Shown: piece after piece, positions 10,683-20,050 of the stretch
How the letters are laid out: the number at the start of each line of letters is the position of its first letter
Position numbering within the stretch: the stretch's first letter is position 1
Source: Chara braunii
Lineage: Eukaryota > Streptophyta > Charophyceae > Charales > Characeae
Length of the DNA stretch: 38,604 nucleotides
Direction of reading: 5' to 3'
NCBI GenBank assembly: GCA_003427395.1
Contig: BFEA01000170.1
Coordinates: forward strand, 1,500,950 to 1,539,553
The notes under the pieces: model-generated
What the model was told of the DNA's origin: nothing
The model's database searches: none
Seen by the model: only the letters and a program-made list of their open reading frames with translations
Made by a program: the position numbers and the translations under genes

Positions 10683-12445
10683 CTAGTGGGTTGTTAACGC
10701 TGTTTGGATTTGTTGTTGTATGCTTTCAGTGAATTCGGGTCCTTCCAGTCTCACCCCTCCCATCTCGTGTGTACAATGGCATTTCCAAAGTGCCCATAGC
10801 ACCGCCCTACGTCCCAATTTAAAAATGTTTTGACTGAAGTCATCCTCCTGTTCTGCAGTCCATGTATCTAATATCAATGTTCGTCAATCCCATGACCAGA
10901 GTGTCGTTACTTCCAGCTGGTCCCAGATCCTGTCCCACCAGCGTCCGAGCCAGACCGCTCCTGGACATTGTAGGAAGATATGTTCTATGGTTTCTGGCCT
11001 TTTCTTGGATGGAAAGGAATCAGGGCAGGGCCCGCCCACTTTGTTCCAAGGATGTCCTGTCTATTATCCAGTCATTCGTTGGTAGGCAGTGATGTTTTAT
11101 CTGCCATTGGAGTGAAGCCAGTTTTACAGGTTTCGTCTTAACTAGTTGGAACCATTTCACCCTCCGAAGTGATTCCTTGCCAATGTTCAGGTGCTTCATC
11201 CATCTAGCCTCAACCTGGCCACGTAGATTAGTCATTGGACGAAGTAATTTGTATGTTGATTTGACTGTTATGCTATGTAATTTTCTGATGCATTTCTTGC
11301 CCCTTCCGGAGGGAGAGGTCCATGTCAACTCCATTGGGTCTAACGGTTGTTGAGTGATCGGGATGTTTCGAAGGAAGGCTACCCATTTATCTCCATTTTC
11401 CAGCACTCTGATACGTGATAGTTCCTCTTTTTGGAAAAACCTTGTTTCTTCTGGCACGGGTCGATGTAAGGTGTTGTCATTGTCCACTGTAAATGCGTTA
11501 ACAACCACCGCTCGTTTGGGGCTGCAACATACCACATTACCTACCACTCCCTGACTGGCCGAAATTTGCACCCAGTCGGATTCCTGCAAAACGGGTCCCT
11601 TTCTGAGGATTTTTCACCAGCTCGGGGGGATCCGTTCTATTAGGTCCTAGAGTGCGGCTTCCGATCTGTGGCTATATCTCAGTTTTTGCCGGAGCAGGTC
11701 CCGATCGATCCAGTCCATTGTGGATGTGTCCCTGATATCCCTTATTCTGAGTACACCCTTTTTCACCCACACGCGCCAGGGGGAGTCCATACAATGAAGA
11801 ACCTATCCCCTGGTGTCTGTGATTCTTTTGTTGTCAAAAAGGGGTTATCGTAATACTTCCTCCCATCTCTCCGAGTGGCTTTTGTCAGGCAGGGGGAGGT
11901 TCCTCCATGTCCTCGGAAGGGATGGCCAGAAGGGGTCATTTCGCAGATCCTCTCTCGCCTGTTCCCTTGGGGAGATCGGGTTCTGTTGTCTGGGGTATCC
12001 TCTCGGTATTGGCCAACTTCTATTTTCTAGACATGTTGGAGGGCTGATTTCCGGTATTGTTTCGGGGGCTAGTCGTGCAATTTGTTCCAGTGTCAGCCCC
12101 TTCCACGGGATGTCAGGGCAAAAAAAAAGTCATTTGAGTCATTGTAATGCCAAGGCTTTGGTTTGTATTGCTTGGTCAATTATGCCCAGTCCTCCTTTTG
12201 TCTTTGGTTGGGTTATGGATTGCCATGCAACCCTACTGATCACCTTGTGTTTTTCATGATCCCCCCTCCATAGAAATGCGGCTATCTGTCGTTGCAATGG
12301 GCGGAGGGCTGTTTTGTCTAGAGTCCAAATGGCCGATCTGTACCACAGGAAGGCAAGCACCACATTGTTTATCACCAAGGAGCGCCCCAAATGAAGTGTG
12401 TTTGTCTTTCCATTGTATCAATTTTTCCAGCGGTGATTTGAGCTA
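10683..12445 (-). pseudogene. LINE-2 ORF2 C-terminal region (RT tail and zf-RVT)
   Basis: The minus-strand frame 12390-12139 carries FLWYRSAIWTLDKTALRPLQRQIAAFLWRGDHE and a PKTKGGLGI block, the post-RT region typical of plant LINEs. The frame 11589-11020 carries WTSPSGRGKK, STYKLLRP and LVKTKPVKLASLQWQIKHHCLPTNDWI. One frame over, ETIEHIFLQCP supplies the zf-RVT histidine and cysteine. The last piece (10877-10683) ends the protein. Multiple stops and shifts separate the pieces. The catalytic RT motifs (QG box, DD box) are absent because of the deletion at about 12450. The 3' UTR occupies roughly 10069-10682 and includes a (TG)n tract at about 10640-10658 and a G run at about 10421-10433. Confidence 0.75.
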
Positions 12446-12482
12446 TAATCCAAAAGTTAATTAATTAATCCAAAAGTTAATT
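12446..12482. repeat. 17 bp direct repeat at the LINE-2 deletion junction
   Basis: taatccaaaagttaatt occurs at 12446-12462 and 12466-12482, exactly where ORF2 tail sequence gives way to ORF1 fragment sequence. It may be filler or template-switch sequence left by the event that joined the two ends. Confidence 0.8.
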
Positions 12483-12971
12483 GACGCTTCTCGAAGACGT
12501 AGCTCCTTCAATTCGTTGCGGGTCATCCATGGCTTGTAGATTGTAAGATACTCCACGTCTGCCAACCGCAGCTTGATTTCTCCCTGATTAATCAGCCATT
12601 GAGCCACCTCTTTAGCGTTGGCCACATATGAGACCACGTTCACTCCTTCGAAGCTAATTCTCCTCCTCCGCACGTCTGGATTAAATCGTCGCTGAGTCAT
12701 CCAGCCGTCCTCATATGCCCTGATTAGATCTTCTTTCACTGCTCCCGACAACTTTTTTGCCTCATCTTGATAAATAAAAATTACTGTCCGTTCTTTTAAC
12801 CACTGTTTTTTTTTTTTTTTCGTCCACGGCTCGGCTTACCACATATCTCTTCCCTTGCTCATCTTCCACCACCTCTCCTAGATCTAGGTAGTCCGGGCAT
12901 ATCCCTTTGTCGTAGCATCTTTCAACATAATCCCGTACTTTGTCTTCCTCACCTCTCGGGTCCGCTGGCAT
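12461..12971 (-). pseudogene. LINE-2 ORF1 N-terminal fragment
   Basis: Two minus-strand frames make up the piece. The first (12971-12762) starts MPADPRGEEDKVRDYVERCYDKGICPDY and is an acidic, lysine-ending peptide. The second (12751-12461) contains FEGVNVVSYVANAKEVAQWLI and IYKPWMTRNELKELRLREA. This resembles the N-terminal half of plant LINE ORF1 proteins, a structural RNA-binding role. A run of about 15 Ts near 12806-12820, reading as lysines, lies close to the frame change and is a likely slippage site. No zinc knuckle remains. The sequence ends abruptly at the deletion junction. The identification relies on position and general resemblance. Confidence 0.5.
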
Positions 12972-13262
12972 GGGTGGTCGTTGACCCCCTCTGGCTTCCT
13001 TGAACTTTACGAGCAGCCATAGCGAGCCAGTATTGACTTTTGAGTGGCTATGCTTCTGTTGACTTCCGGTTCTCTCCTTTTCGGGTTTGGTGTACTGTTC
13101 CCCTCACCTCCCTTTTGTTGGCTTCGTCTCTCCTTCTCCTACCCTACTCTATCTACCTGGACTGCTCAGTGAGTTGCCAACTATGAGGGAGCTCCTCCAC
13201 TCCCGTCATGGAGTGTGCTGTAACCCTTCCCGTTCCCCATCGTGCGGGCGGGGGTGACGGAC
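12972..13262. other. Non-coding, probably LINE-2 5' flank or UTR
   Basis: C/T-rich sequence with no domain-bearing frame. It lies upstream, on the minus strand, of the LINE-2 ORF1 fragment and could be its 5' UTR. No boundary can be fixed from one copy. Confidence 0.4.
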
Positions 13263-13370
13263 TACCGTCTTCCCCCGAACACAACGCACCCTGAAAATGA
13301 ATGTATACACTCTATATTTCCGGTTTGGTATAACCATAATCAGGTTGCGTTGTGTTCGGGGGCAGACGGT
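13263..13370. repeat. 30 bp inverted repeat with 48 bp spacer
   Basis: Bases 13263-13292 (accgtcttcccccgaacaca...) are the reverse complement of 13341-13370 with two mismatches. The spacer is AT-rich. It could be a hairpin-forming remnant of a small inverted-repeat element. The surroundings have no coding potential. Confidence 0.8.
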
Positions 13371-13470
13371 GGCAGCGCCGCGTGAAGATGCGGCCACACT
13401 CGGTATTGACTTACCGTGAGGGCACGGGTGCGCAGCCCGTAGTTTGTTTGTTGATGTTGTTGAGGACATG

Positions 13471-13472
13471 AA

Positions 13473-13508
<36 letters not shown>

Positions 13509-13566
13509 GGTGGGTGCATCTAGATGTGTATAAGAGACAGGTGTGTGGGTGTGTGTGTGTGTGTGT

Positions 13567-13600
<34 letters not shown>

Positions 13601-13604
13601 AAGA
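13471..13604. repeat. GT / GGTG / GA microsatellites
   Basis: (TG)n from about 13471, then (GGTG)n at about 13499-13515, the adapter-like 13517-13540, then (GT)n to about 13580 and (GA)n to about 13602. The adapter-like sequence sits between two GT-rich tracts. Confidence 0.9.
13517..13540 (+). other. Tn5/Nextera mosaic-end sequence (likely assembly artefact)
   Basis: 13522-13540 reads AGATGTGTATAAGAGACAG, an exact match to the 19-base mosaic end used in Nextera transposome libraries. The five bases before it (catct) match the end of the facing half of the Nextera mate-pair junction adapter. A perfect match inside a GT microsatellite, where joining reads is easy, is best explained by untrimmed library adapter carried into the assembly. 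The two flanks may therefore not be contiguous in the genome. Confidence 0.9.
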
Positions 13605-13929
13605 AAAATCAGACGCGGGGCCACTTTGTCAAAACGCCTCGATCGATAAGACACCACACTCCCCGCACACACAGGGAGACTATGACTTTGTGAACGCAGA
13701 GGGAACGGGAGCGGCCGTCGCTGCTTTTGGTCTGTTTCGATTTCGACCACGATAGGCTTCGAATTCAAACCACCACTCTACCCGACGTTGGAAATTTGGG
13801 GGACCGGTAGCACAACTCCATGAGGGCTACGAGTAGCACAGAGTGGAGAACCGGCAAAGCGGTGAATATGAAAAATGGGATGAATTTGCGCTATCCGCTA
13901 TTTCGCAGTTGAGACAATTTTTTTATTTT
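13605..13929. other. Non-coding, nothing recognised
   Basis: Mixed-composition sequence after the GA tract. No domain-bearing frame and no repeat shared with the rest of the window were found. Confidence 0.5.
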
Positions 13930-14885
13930 TTTTAAACATTTTTCCTGAAAAGATCATAACCAAATTTACGGACCCTCAAATTTTCAGACTTGTTTACAAG
14001 TTCTTCTGAGCGTGAAAAATCTTTGAAATAGGGGTACTTTTCCCCTTGGCCCACAAGTTGTCGTGTGCCAAAAATGGAAAAAGTGACGAATTGGCGCGGC
14101 ATTATTTTTGATGGTCTAAACGATTTTATTCGCAGCCCTTCGAATGCGGTATAGTGGGCTTCGGCGTCTGTGTCAAGGTGTCGCATTTTTGGCGGCGGGC
14201 GACCAGGACGCAAGTGGGTTTTTCGGGGGCAAAACAATTTGGGGGACCGGTCCTCGACAAAATTGCGGACTACCTACAACTATCTCTAGTAGAACCGGGA
14301 CTTTTGGAAAAACGAAGGACCGGTCCTCAGGTGGAACTGGACCCCAAAAAGAAGTGGGCGCATTGGACTGGTCCTTAGGTAGAAGCGGACCCCAAAAAGA
14401 AGTGAGGGCATGTGATCTGCAAAAGGGCCCTCAGGCCCAGGCGTTGAGCCCCGTCTTCTCAAAACAGGGAAGTCAAACACAACGAAACAGGCGTTTTGCA
14501 ATAGGCAACTTTTGAGATTTTCTTTGCTCAGACGAACATGCAAAAAAATCTGAAATTTTGAGAATCCATAGATGAGGTCGTCTTCTTTCTAGAAATAATA
14601 ATAGAACATTTTTCAAAAATCATTTAGACTGCGAAATAATCGTCGCGCCGATTCAGCACATTTTCCATTTTTGCCACTCAGCCATGCCTGGGCCAACTAA
14701 AAAAGTACTCCAAATAATTGAGTTTTTACGCTCAGAAGAATGCGTGAAAAAACCTGAAAATTAGAGTACTCGTAAATTTTGTTGTGATCTTTCCAGGACA
14801 AACGCTACATAACTTTTAAAAAATCATTCCAATTGCGAAATAGATTGCGGCCGCAATTTGACCCATATTTCAATTTTGCCATTCA

Positions 14886-14888
<3 letters not shown>
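13930..14888 (+). mobile_element. Fold-back element, family F1, copy C (full)
   Basis: The left arm (about 13945-14135) is the inverted complement of the right arm (about 14600-14795). The core (about 14150-14540) carries the same blocks as copies A and B, including GFGVCVKVSHFWRR coding sequence and the two accccaaaaagaag sub-repeats. A partial second right-arm unit (14790-14888) follows and stops at (CT)n, as in copy A. The repeat of the same structure at a second site, with the same end, defines this as a real dispersed family about 0.86-0.96 kb long. No transposase is present. Confidence 0.75.
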
Positions 14889-14941
<53 letters not shown>

Positions 14942-14942
14942 N
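14889..14942. repeat. (CT)n microsatellite
   Basis: A pure TC run of about 53 bases, with a single N at 14942, lies between fold-back copy C and the first RT-like fragment of element B. Confidence 0.95.
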
Positions 14943-14945
14943 TGA

Positions 14946-15186
14946 GAGAACCAAGACCTTGACGATTATCGGAATTTTTCATCGAATGGTAGCTAACACA
15001 TACGAGATGGCGCATCTACCGCGCGTGATTGACCTGTTCGGACGAGAACTCCGACTCATGGGTTACCCATGGAGGATAACCCGCACCGCGATACTTGCGT
15101 TCATCCGAAACTGCAGGGACGCGGACGTCCGAAATAAATTCCGGGACTACCTGGAAAAGCAAGAAGCACCAAATCGACGGATATAA
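14946..15186 (+). pseudogene. Element B: RT-like C-terminal fragment, copy 1
   Basis: The plus-strand frame reads RTKTLTIIGIFHRMVANTYE, then LPRVIDLFGRELRLMGYPW and ITRTAILAFIRNC, ending at a stop at about 15186. A short helix-rich stretch with an (L/M)xxxGYPxxxI pattern resembles the thumb region just after the palm in Penelope-like and related reverse transcriptases. This is a family-level guess. No catalytic motif is present, since the upstream part is replaced by (CT)n. The first 170 bases (14946-15115) recur at 17471-17640. It is too short to be sure, and it could belong to another kind of mobile-element protein. Confidence 0.4.
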
Positions 15187-15830
15187 ATCTGAAAGTCCGG
15201 AATAAAATACTTCAAGAAATTCACACGGCTCGGAATATAACGCTAAAATCAAAAATTGAAAAATCAAAAATCAAAAATCAAAAATATAATTTTGCACGGA
15301 ATGAAAATAAATTTCCAGCGACGAAAAAGAAACATACACGACGAAGTACTCTGGAATATCACGAAATTTCTACAGATTTAACGACGTAACAGTGGCGCTC
15401 ACATTTCCAAACATACGAAACAGATAGAAGATGAAAGACCTAAAGCAGTGGAAACGAACCAATAAAGAAAAAATACTCACCTGGAAATTAAGGAAAATCC
15501 ACGACCATAAAAGTAAACAAGAACAGAACAACAAACAAGGCCAGATTCGAGTCAGTATAAAAAAGCAGCGTAGTTATAGGCAAGTACCACAGTAAGACGG
15601 AACTCCGACAGAGAGGAGAGTACGCGAGTAGCACGCACAAAATCATTAGATATGATGAAAGTAGCTCTAGATTGAAGGCATGTTGGAAATCGACGACGAC
15701 AAGGATAACATAGAGAGCGACTGCGGGAGATCCTGAGGATAGATGATGAGTACACTGCAAGGATAGGGAAAGTGGCGGAAAAAGAATAGGAACGAAAGGT
15801 ATAAATATTGAGGATAGTGGCTGGAATGAT
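15187..15830. other. Non-coding 3' region of element B
   Basis: A-rich, stop-rich sequence downstream of the RT-like fragment, with a short aaaatc-type simple repeat at about 15247-15288. No gene is visible. It probably represents the 3' part of the element whose repeated leader begins at about 15831. Confidence 0.4.
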
Positions 15831-16174
15831 TACCTGAGCAGTGAGGTAGAAGGGTNATCGTGACTGGTGTCGCATGCCATGGACAGTACGTGTATGCTGT
15901 GAAAGTAAAACCTCGCACGTTTTATCTATATTTGCATGTGTACGCTGTGAAAGTAAAACCTCGCACATTTTGTCTACAGTTGCATGTCTTTATCTCTATG
16001 CACGGTGCTTAGAACTTGCGGGCGGTACCTGCGATGATTGGCACTATATAGACCTGTCACTCTTTCATCTAACATTCACTGTCTTTATATCTCTCTCATC
16101 ATTCGTAACCCTTTTCTTTCATGATATCATAGTGGCGATTTGTTGGAGATTACTATAGCGTGGAGATTACTCAG
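15831..16174 (+). repeat. Element B leader repeat, left copy
   Basis: From tacctgag to gtggagattactcag this block recurs at 38261-38604 in the same orientation, with roughly 7 percent mismatches by eye. Inside are two tandem 48 bp units (15890 and 15938) with the shared block gtgaaagtaaaacctcgcac. An N lies at 15856. The block precedes the SR-rich ORF, so it could be a leader, promoter region or long terminal repeat of element B. Confidence 0.85.
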
Positions 16175-16298
16175 CGATTTTTGGAGATTCTGTTTAACTT
16201 ATATGGTGTGTACAGAAGACGATCAACGGCGCTGTGGGGTTTTGTATCGATTTCAAGTACGAAGACTATCTACCTGACGTTCCCAAGCTTCAAGGAAG

Positions 16299-16828
16299 AT
16301 GTCGCGTTCGCGATCATCGTCGGACAGAAGGTGGCGCAGACACTCATCATCATCATCCGGATCTCAAGGGAAGAAGCACTCAAGAAGGAGGAGATTGAAA
16401 ACTCCGAGAGATAGAAGACATAATTCAAGATCCCCATCGTTACGAAGAAGAAGGACGGAGTCAGAATCTCCAAGGTAGTTCTCGGTACCATTGTGGGAGC
16501 AAAGACAAAATGATTTCCCCCCACCGGAAAATCGAGTGTGGTTTACGACAGATCTAAACGAAGAAATCGTTAAGCTCCACCGGGAGATGGACAAAGTTTT
16601 CAAGACACTGGAGCAACTCACACGAAAGACAAGTGAAAAGCAGCCAGCTCCTCCGAACAAGGAAGACACCGCAAAGAAGCCTGAACTAACTCCGGACGCG
16701 CTCAAGTCCATCATTGATGAAGCACTGAAGCTGACAGAGATGAACCAAGGGGGACAAAATCAAGTTGGTCCAAGCGCAACCGGTCATAAGAATGCAGAGG
16801 CGGAAGATAAAGTAGAAAGGATGGTATC
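16299..16828 (+). pseudogene. Element B: SR-rich gag-like ORF, partial
   Basis: From an ATG at 16299 the frame gives MSRSRSSSDRRWRRHSSSSS followed by more Arg/Ser/Lys-rich sequence. After an in-frame TAG at 16476 it continues to the N gap with QNDFPPPENRVWF, a hydrophilic helical segment (LHREMDKVFKTLEQLTRKT) and a Gln/Glu-rich stretch. The strongly basic Arg-Ser N-terminus plus a charged helical part suggests an RNA-binding structural protein, as in gag or ORF1 of retroelements. I do not recognise a named domain. The end is unknown because the sequence runs into the gap at 16829. The start is chosen as the first ATG of the Arg/Ser-rich frame. Confidence 0.5.
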
Positions 16829-17379
16829 NNNNNNNNNNNNNNNNNNNNNNNNNNNNNNNNNNNNNNNNNNNNNNNNNNNNNNNNNNNNNNNNNNNNNNNN
16901 NNNNNNNNNNNNNNNNNNNNNNNNNNNNNNNNNNNNNNNNNNNNNNNNNNNNNNNNNNNNNNNNNNNNNNNNNNNNNNNNNNNNNNNNNNNNNNNNNNNN
17001 NNNNNNNNNNNNNNNNNNNNNNNNNNNNNNNNNNNNNNNNNNNNNNNNNNNNNNNNNNNNNNNNNNNNNNNNNNNNNNNNNNNNNNNNNNNNNNNNNNNN
17101 NNNNNNNNNNNNNNNNNNNNNNNNNNNNNNNNNNNNNNNNNNNNNNNNNNNNNNNNNNNNNNNNNNNNNNNNNNNNNNNNNNNNNNNNNNNNNNNNNNNN
17201 NNNNNNNNNNNNNNNNNNNNNNNNNNNNNNNNNNNNNNNNNNNNNNNNNNNNNNNNNNNNNNNNNNNNNNNNNNNNNNNNNNNNNNNNNNNNNNNNNNNN
17301 NNNNNNNNNNNNNNNNNNNNNNNNNNNNNNNNNNNNNNNNNNNNNNNNNNNNNNNNNNNNNNNNNNNNNNNNNNNNNNN
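16829..17379. other. Assembly gap (551 Ns)
   Basis: An unbroken run of N separates the SR-rich ORF from a (CT)n tract. Long reading frames crossing it are meaningless. Confidence 1.

Positions 17380-17434
<55 letters not shown>
17380..17434. repeat. (CT)n microsatellite at gap edge
   Basis: A pure TC run of about 55 bases between the N gap and the second RT-like fragment. It probably caused the gap. Confidence 0.95.
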
Positions 17435-17437
<3 letters not shown>

Positions 17438-17439
17438 GA

Positions 17440-17647
17440 CGTTGCGCCACTTAAGGAGAGCGAAGTCTAAGAGAACCAAGACCTTGATGATTATCGGAAC
17501 TTTTTATCGAATGGTAGCTAACACATACGAGATGGCGGATCTACCGCCCGTAATTGACCTGTTCTGACAGGAACTCCGACTCATGGATTACCCATGGCGG
17601 ATAACCCGCACCGCGATACTTGCGTTCATCCGAAACTGCATGAACGC
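17440..17647 (+). pseudogene. Element B: RT-like C-terminal fragment, copy 2, cut by the LTR element
   Basis: Encodes LRHLRRAKSKRTKTLMIIGT and MADLPPVIDLF, then an in-frame TGA, then ELRLMDYPWRITRTAILAFI. It matches copy 1 (14946-15115) over 17471-17640 at roughly 92 percent by eye. It extends further upstream than copy 1, with a basic segment before RTKTL. After 17640 the bases tgaacgc still resemble copy 1 (gggacgc), and then TGTCGG of the LTR begins at 17648. Copy 1 thus shows the uninterrupted sequence and fixes the left edge of the LTR insertion. Confidence 0.5.
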
Positions 17648-19205
17648 TGTCGGTGCGAATACCCTTACAAGCGTATCCGCCCTGGTTTTTGCAAGTGGCA
17701 GGGAATAAGTCTAGTTGAAGTTTGAGTATTCCGCACGAGTCGCGGCAATGTCGGTCATTTACGTTGACTGGATGGTTGACTAGAGTAAAGAGTGTGTGGA
17801 CGCGCAGGTTTAAGGCGCCCGTGATTCATCCCTTGATATTGATTACGAAACTGGCGCGGGGGCCGGTCTGTTTATTTTTATTCGTATCCTTAAGTTTTAT
17901 TTTTGGTTACGCTTGATTAAACTAGGCTCTAGGGGAGGCTTTCTTTTGATGGCTACGTTTGACCGAGTTGAGCGCGTGTGCGGAGAGCGACCCCGACGAC
18001 AGCATCGGCAACGACGGCGTGGCTTCGTGCGGAGAGCGGGGTGTCGTAGGATGGCGCGCAGGGCGATTATGGCACGGTAAAAGCGAGCCGGCGCAGACGC
18101 TGGGAGCCGCGCGGCCGGTTTATTGACCCAAGGCGCCGCGCCGCGCTGCCTTGTATGGTACCCTGCGGGCATTGGTCCCGGGCTTGGGCATAGCCCTATA
18201 GGTTACGACAACGGATTGTTAATATGGAGGTTCGGGGATCGAGGCCAGTGGGCGACGTCGTAGCAGCAGCAGAGCAGCGTGGAGCGGAACCTGAAGGATT
18301 GAGGGCCTGCGGGGCTATCTCCCTTTTTGTTTTGGGAGAAGCCTGACCGCGGACCCACTTGTAGAACCGAGGGACGCCGGCACGCCCCATGCCCCGACCC
18401 TGCCGATTTTTCCACCCTACGGTGGAGTGGTTTTGAATTCCAATATTGCTTTGCGCTCCTCGTCGCCAAAGTCCCGGTATCGGGGTTGGGACCGATGGTC
18501 GGCCCGACAACCTAGTTCAAGGAAGAAGGGGCGCCCAGGGACTGTCGTGGTATGCGCCGTATTTGGGGGTTGATGGTAGGGCATGTGGAAAAAGGGGCGG
18601 GGTACCCTGGACGGCCTAGGGCCGTTCGAGCCCCAAGAGGTCGCGGGGCATTGCCCCGGTGAGTCCTTTGGGGCATCCGTCAAAACCGATAGTATAAACC
18701 GACGGGGGTCCGACAACCGCCCGTTGTAACGTTTGTTGTCGGACCACGAAGTCGAAAGACGGGTCGGGGCGATACCGTGGCGTTCTGCGCAGTGTCGGAG
18801 CGAGGAGGCTGAGGCAGCGAGTGGCAGTCTAGCAGGCGCCGAAGTGAAACAGGGGAGCGGACAGGCATACTTGGTGGCGCCAGACGGTCGGAGCCAAGGA
18901 GCGAGTCGAGCAGCGCTAAGGAGCAGCAGGGATGAACCTGGCTGGGGTTCCCGCCAGGAGCGTTCGGAGCCAGGAGGGTGGTGGCCAGAGAGCGACAGTG
19001 AACAACGGGTATTGGCGCAGTGAGACAACGGGCGCTGGCACAGAGGAGAGGCGGGCGCAGCTGGAAGGGTGGTAGGAGGGAGAAAGCACCTGGGCGCCTT
19101 TTTGCGCCGGGTGCATTCGAGGTGAAGGAGGCAATGGCGGCGGGAAGAAATATGGAGTATGGTTGGTAGGGGGCGGATCTGAGGGGGAAGAAGGTTGATC
19201 CTGGG

Positions 19206-20050
19206 GGTTTGGCCCCGGGCGAGTTCAATGGTGGGGTTAGATTTAGCGACAGGTTAGTGGATTAGAAGATAAAGGGCAAACGGGGTGCGCCGAGCTATGG
19301 CGGGCAAGAGGTAGCGAAAAGGCGAGGAAAGTGGTTTTCCCTCATTGCTTAGCCGGATCAGGCAAGGGAGGAGGCGGTTCCGCGGTTTTGACCCCGGGCG
19401 ACCATCGTGGTGAAGTTGGAATAGAAGTAGAGTTAGTAGGAAAAGAGGTGAGAGAAGGTTACAGTGCGCGGAGGAGTGAGGATGGCGGATGGAAAGAGAG
19501 AAGGTGGGGAACGAAACGGGAGTGATTCAGTTACTCCTTGGCCAGCTAAAGTGCTACGCAGAGGTTTTTGATCTGGCGAATCAAGATGTGGAGTTAATTT
19601 GGCCGGTGAGTTAGTAGGGAGCGAGCTAGTAGAGAAAGTTAATGCGGGGAGGCTATAGTGGGGGAAGTAGAGGAATGAACCTGGACGCGAGTTTGCGCCA
19701 GGTACATGCGCAGTGAGAAGAAACTCGGGCATGGCAGGATAGCGAGGAGGGGAGAGCTTGTTCTCCCGTTCCTTCGCGGAATTTGGTAGGTGAAGAGTCG
19801 GAGTTGGGGATTTGGTATCGGGCGAGTGTAGTGGTGGAGTTAGATCTGGCAATGGGTCAGTAAGTTGGGAGTTACAGAAGAAGGCGAGTGCGCGGATATG
19901 GCCGGGAGTGAAAAAGAAGGAACGAGATGGGGAGAAAGAATCTGTTTTCACTCTTTTCTCAGCGAAAGCCGGTGGAGGAGGATGCGATTCTAGCGTTTTG
20001 GGAGCAGGCGAGTTGGATGGTGGAGTCAGACTGGCCGTAGTGGAGAGAGA
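19206..20050 (+). repeat. Degenerate tandem array, about 180-240 bp units, in the LTR
   Basis: Five occurrences of a pattern like ggtttgg..cccgggcgagt followed by ggtggagttaga and gggttagtagg begin near 19207, 19382, 19563, 19805 and 19992. Between them are hairpin-prone blocks such as cacctgggcgc / gcgccgggtgc (about 19087-19116) and cctggacgc / gcgccaggt (about 19679-19705). The 3' LTR breaks inside the first unit, at 38260. Confidence 0.55.

Larger units (their letters stand above)
10046..12971 (-). mobile_element. LINE-2: internally deleted non-LTR retrotransposon
   Basis: On the minus strand this runs from an ORF1 N-terminal fragment (12971-12461), straight into the C-terminal part of ORF2 (from about 12445), then a zf-RVT motif, a 3' UTR and a poly(A)-type tail seen as T-rich sequence at 10046-10068. 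The ORF1 remainder, the endonuclease and most of the RT are absent, a loss of perhaps 3-4 kb if it was similar in size to LINE-1. Its coding sequence is clearly different from LINE-1, so it is another family or subfamily. Its tail abuts the truncated 5' end of LINE-1. Confidence 0.8.

Noticed and set aside
16491-17567. A 358-codon reading frame across the N gap
   Set aside because: More than half of it is unknown bases and (CT)n. Only the part up to 16828 is kept, as the SR-rich ORF.
19221-19229. 5' LTR end at 19227 (CA) with a primer site at 19230
   Set aside because: It coincides with the end of homology to the 3' LTR, but it lies inside a repeat array and the following bases match no primer tRNA I know.
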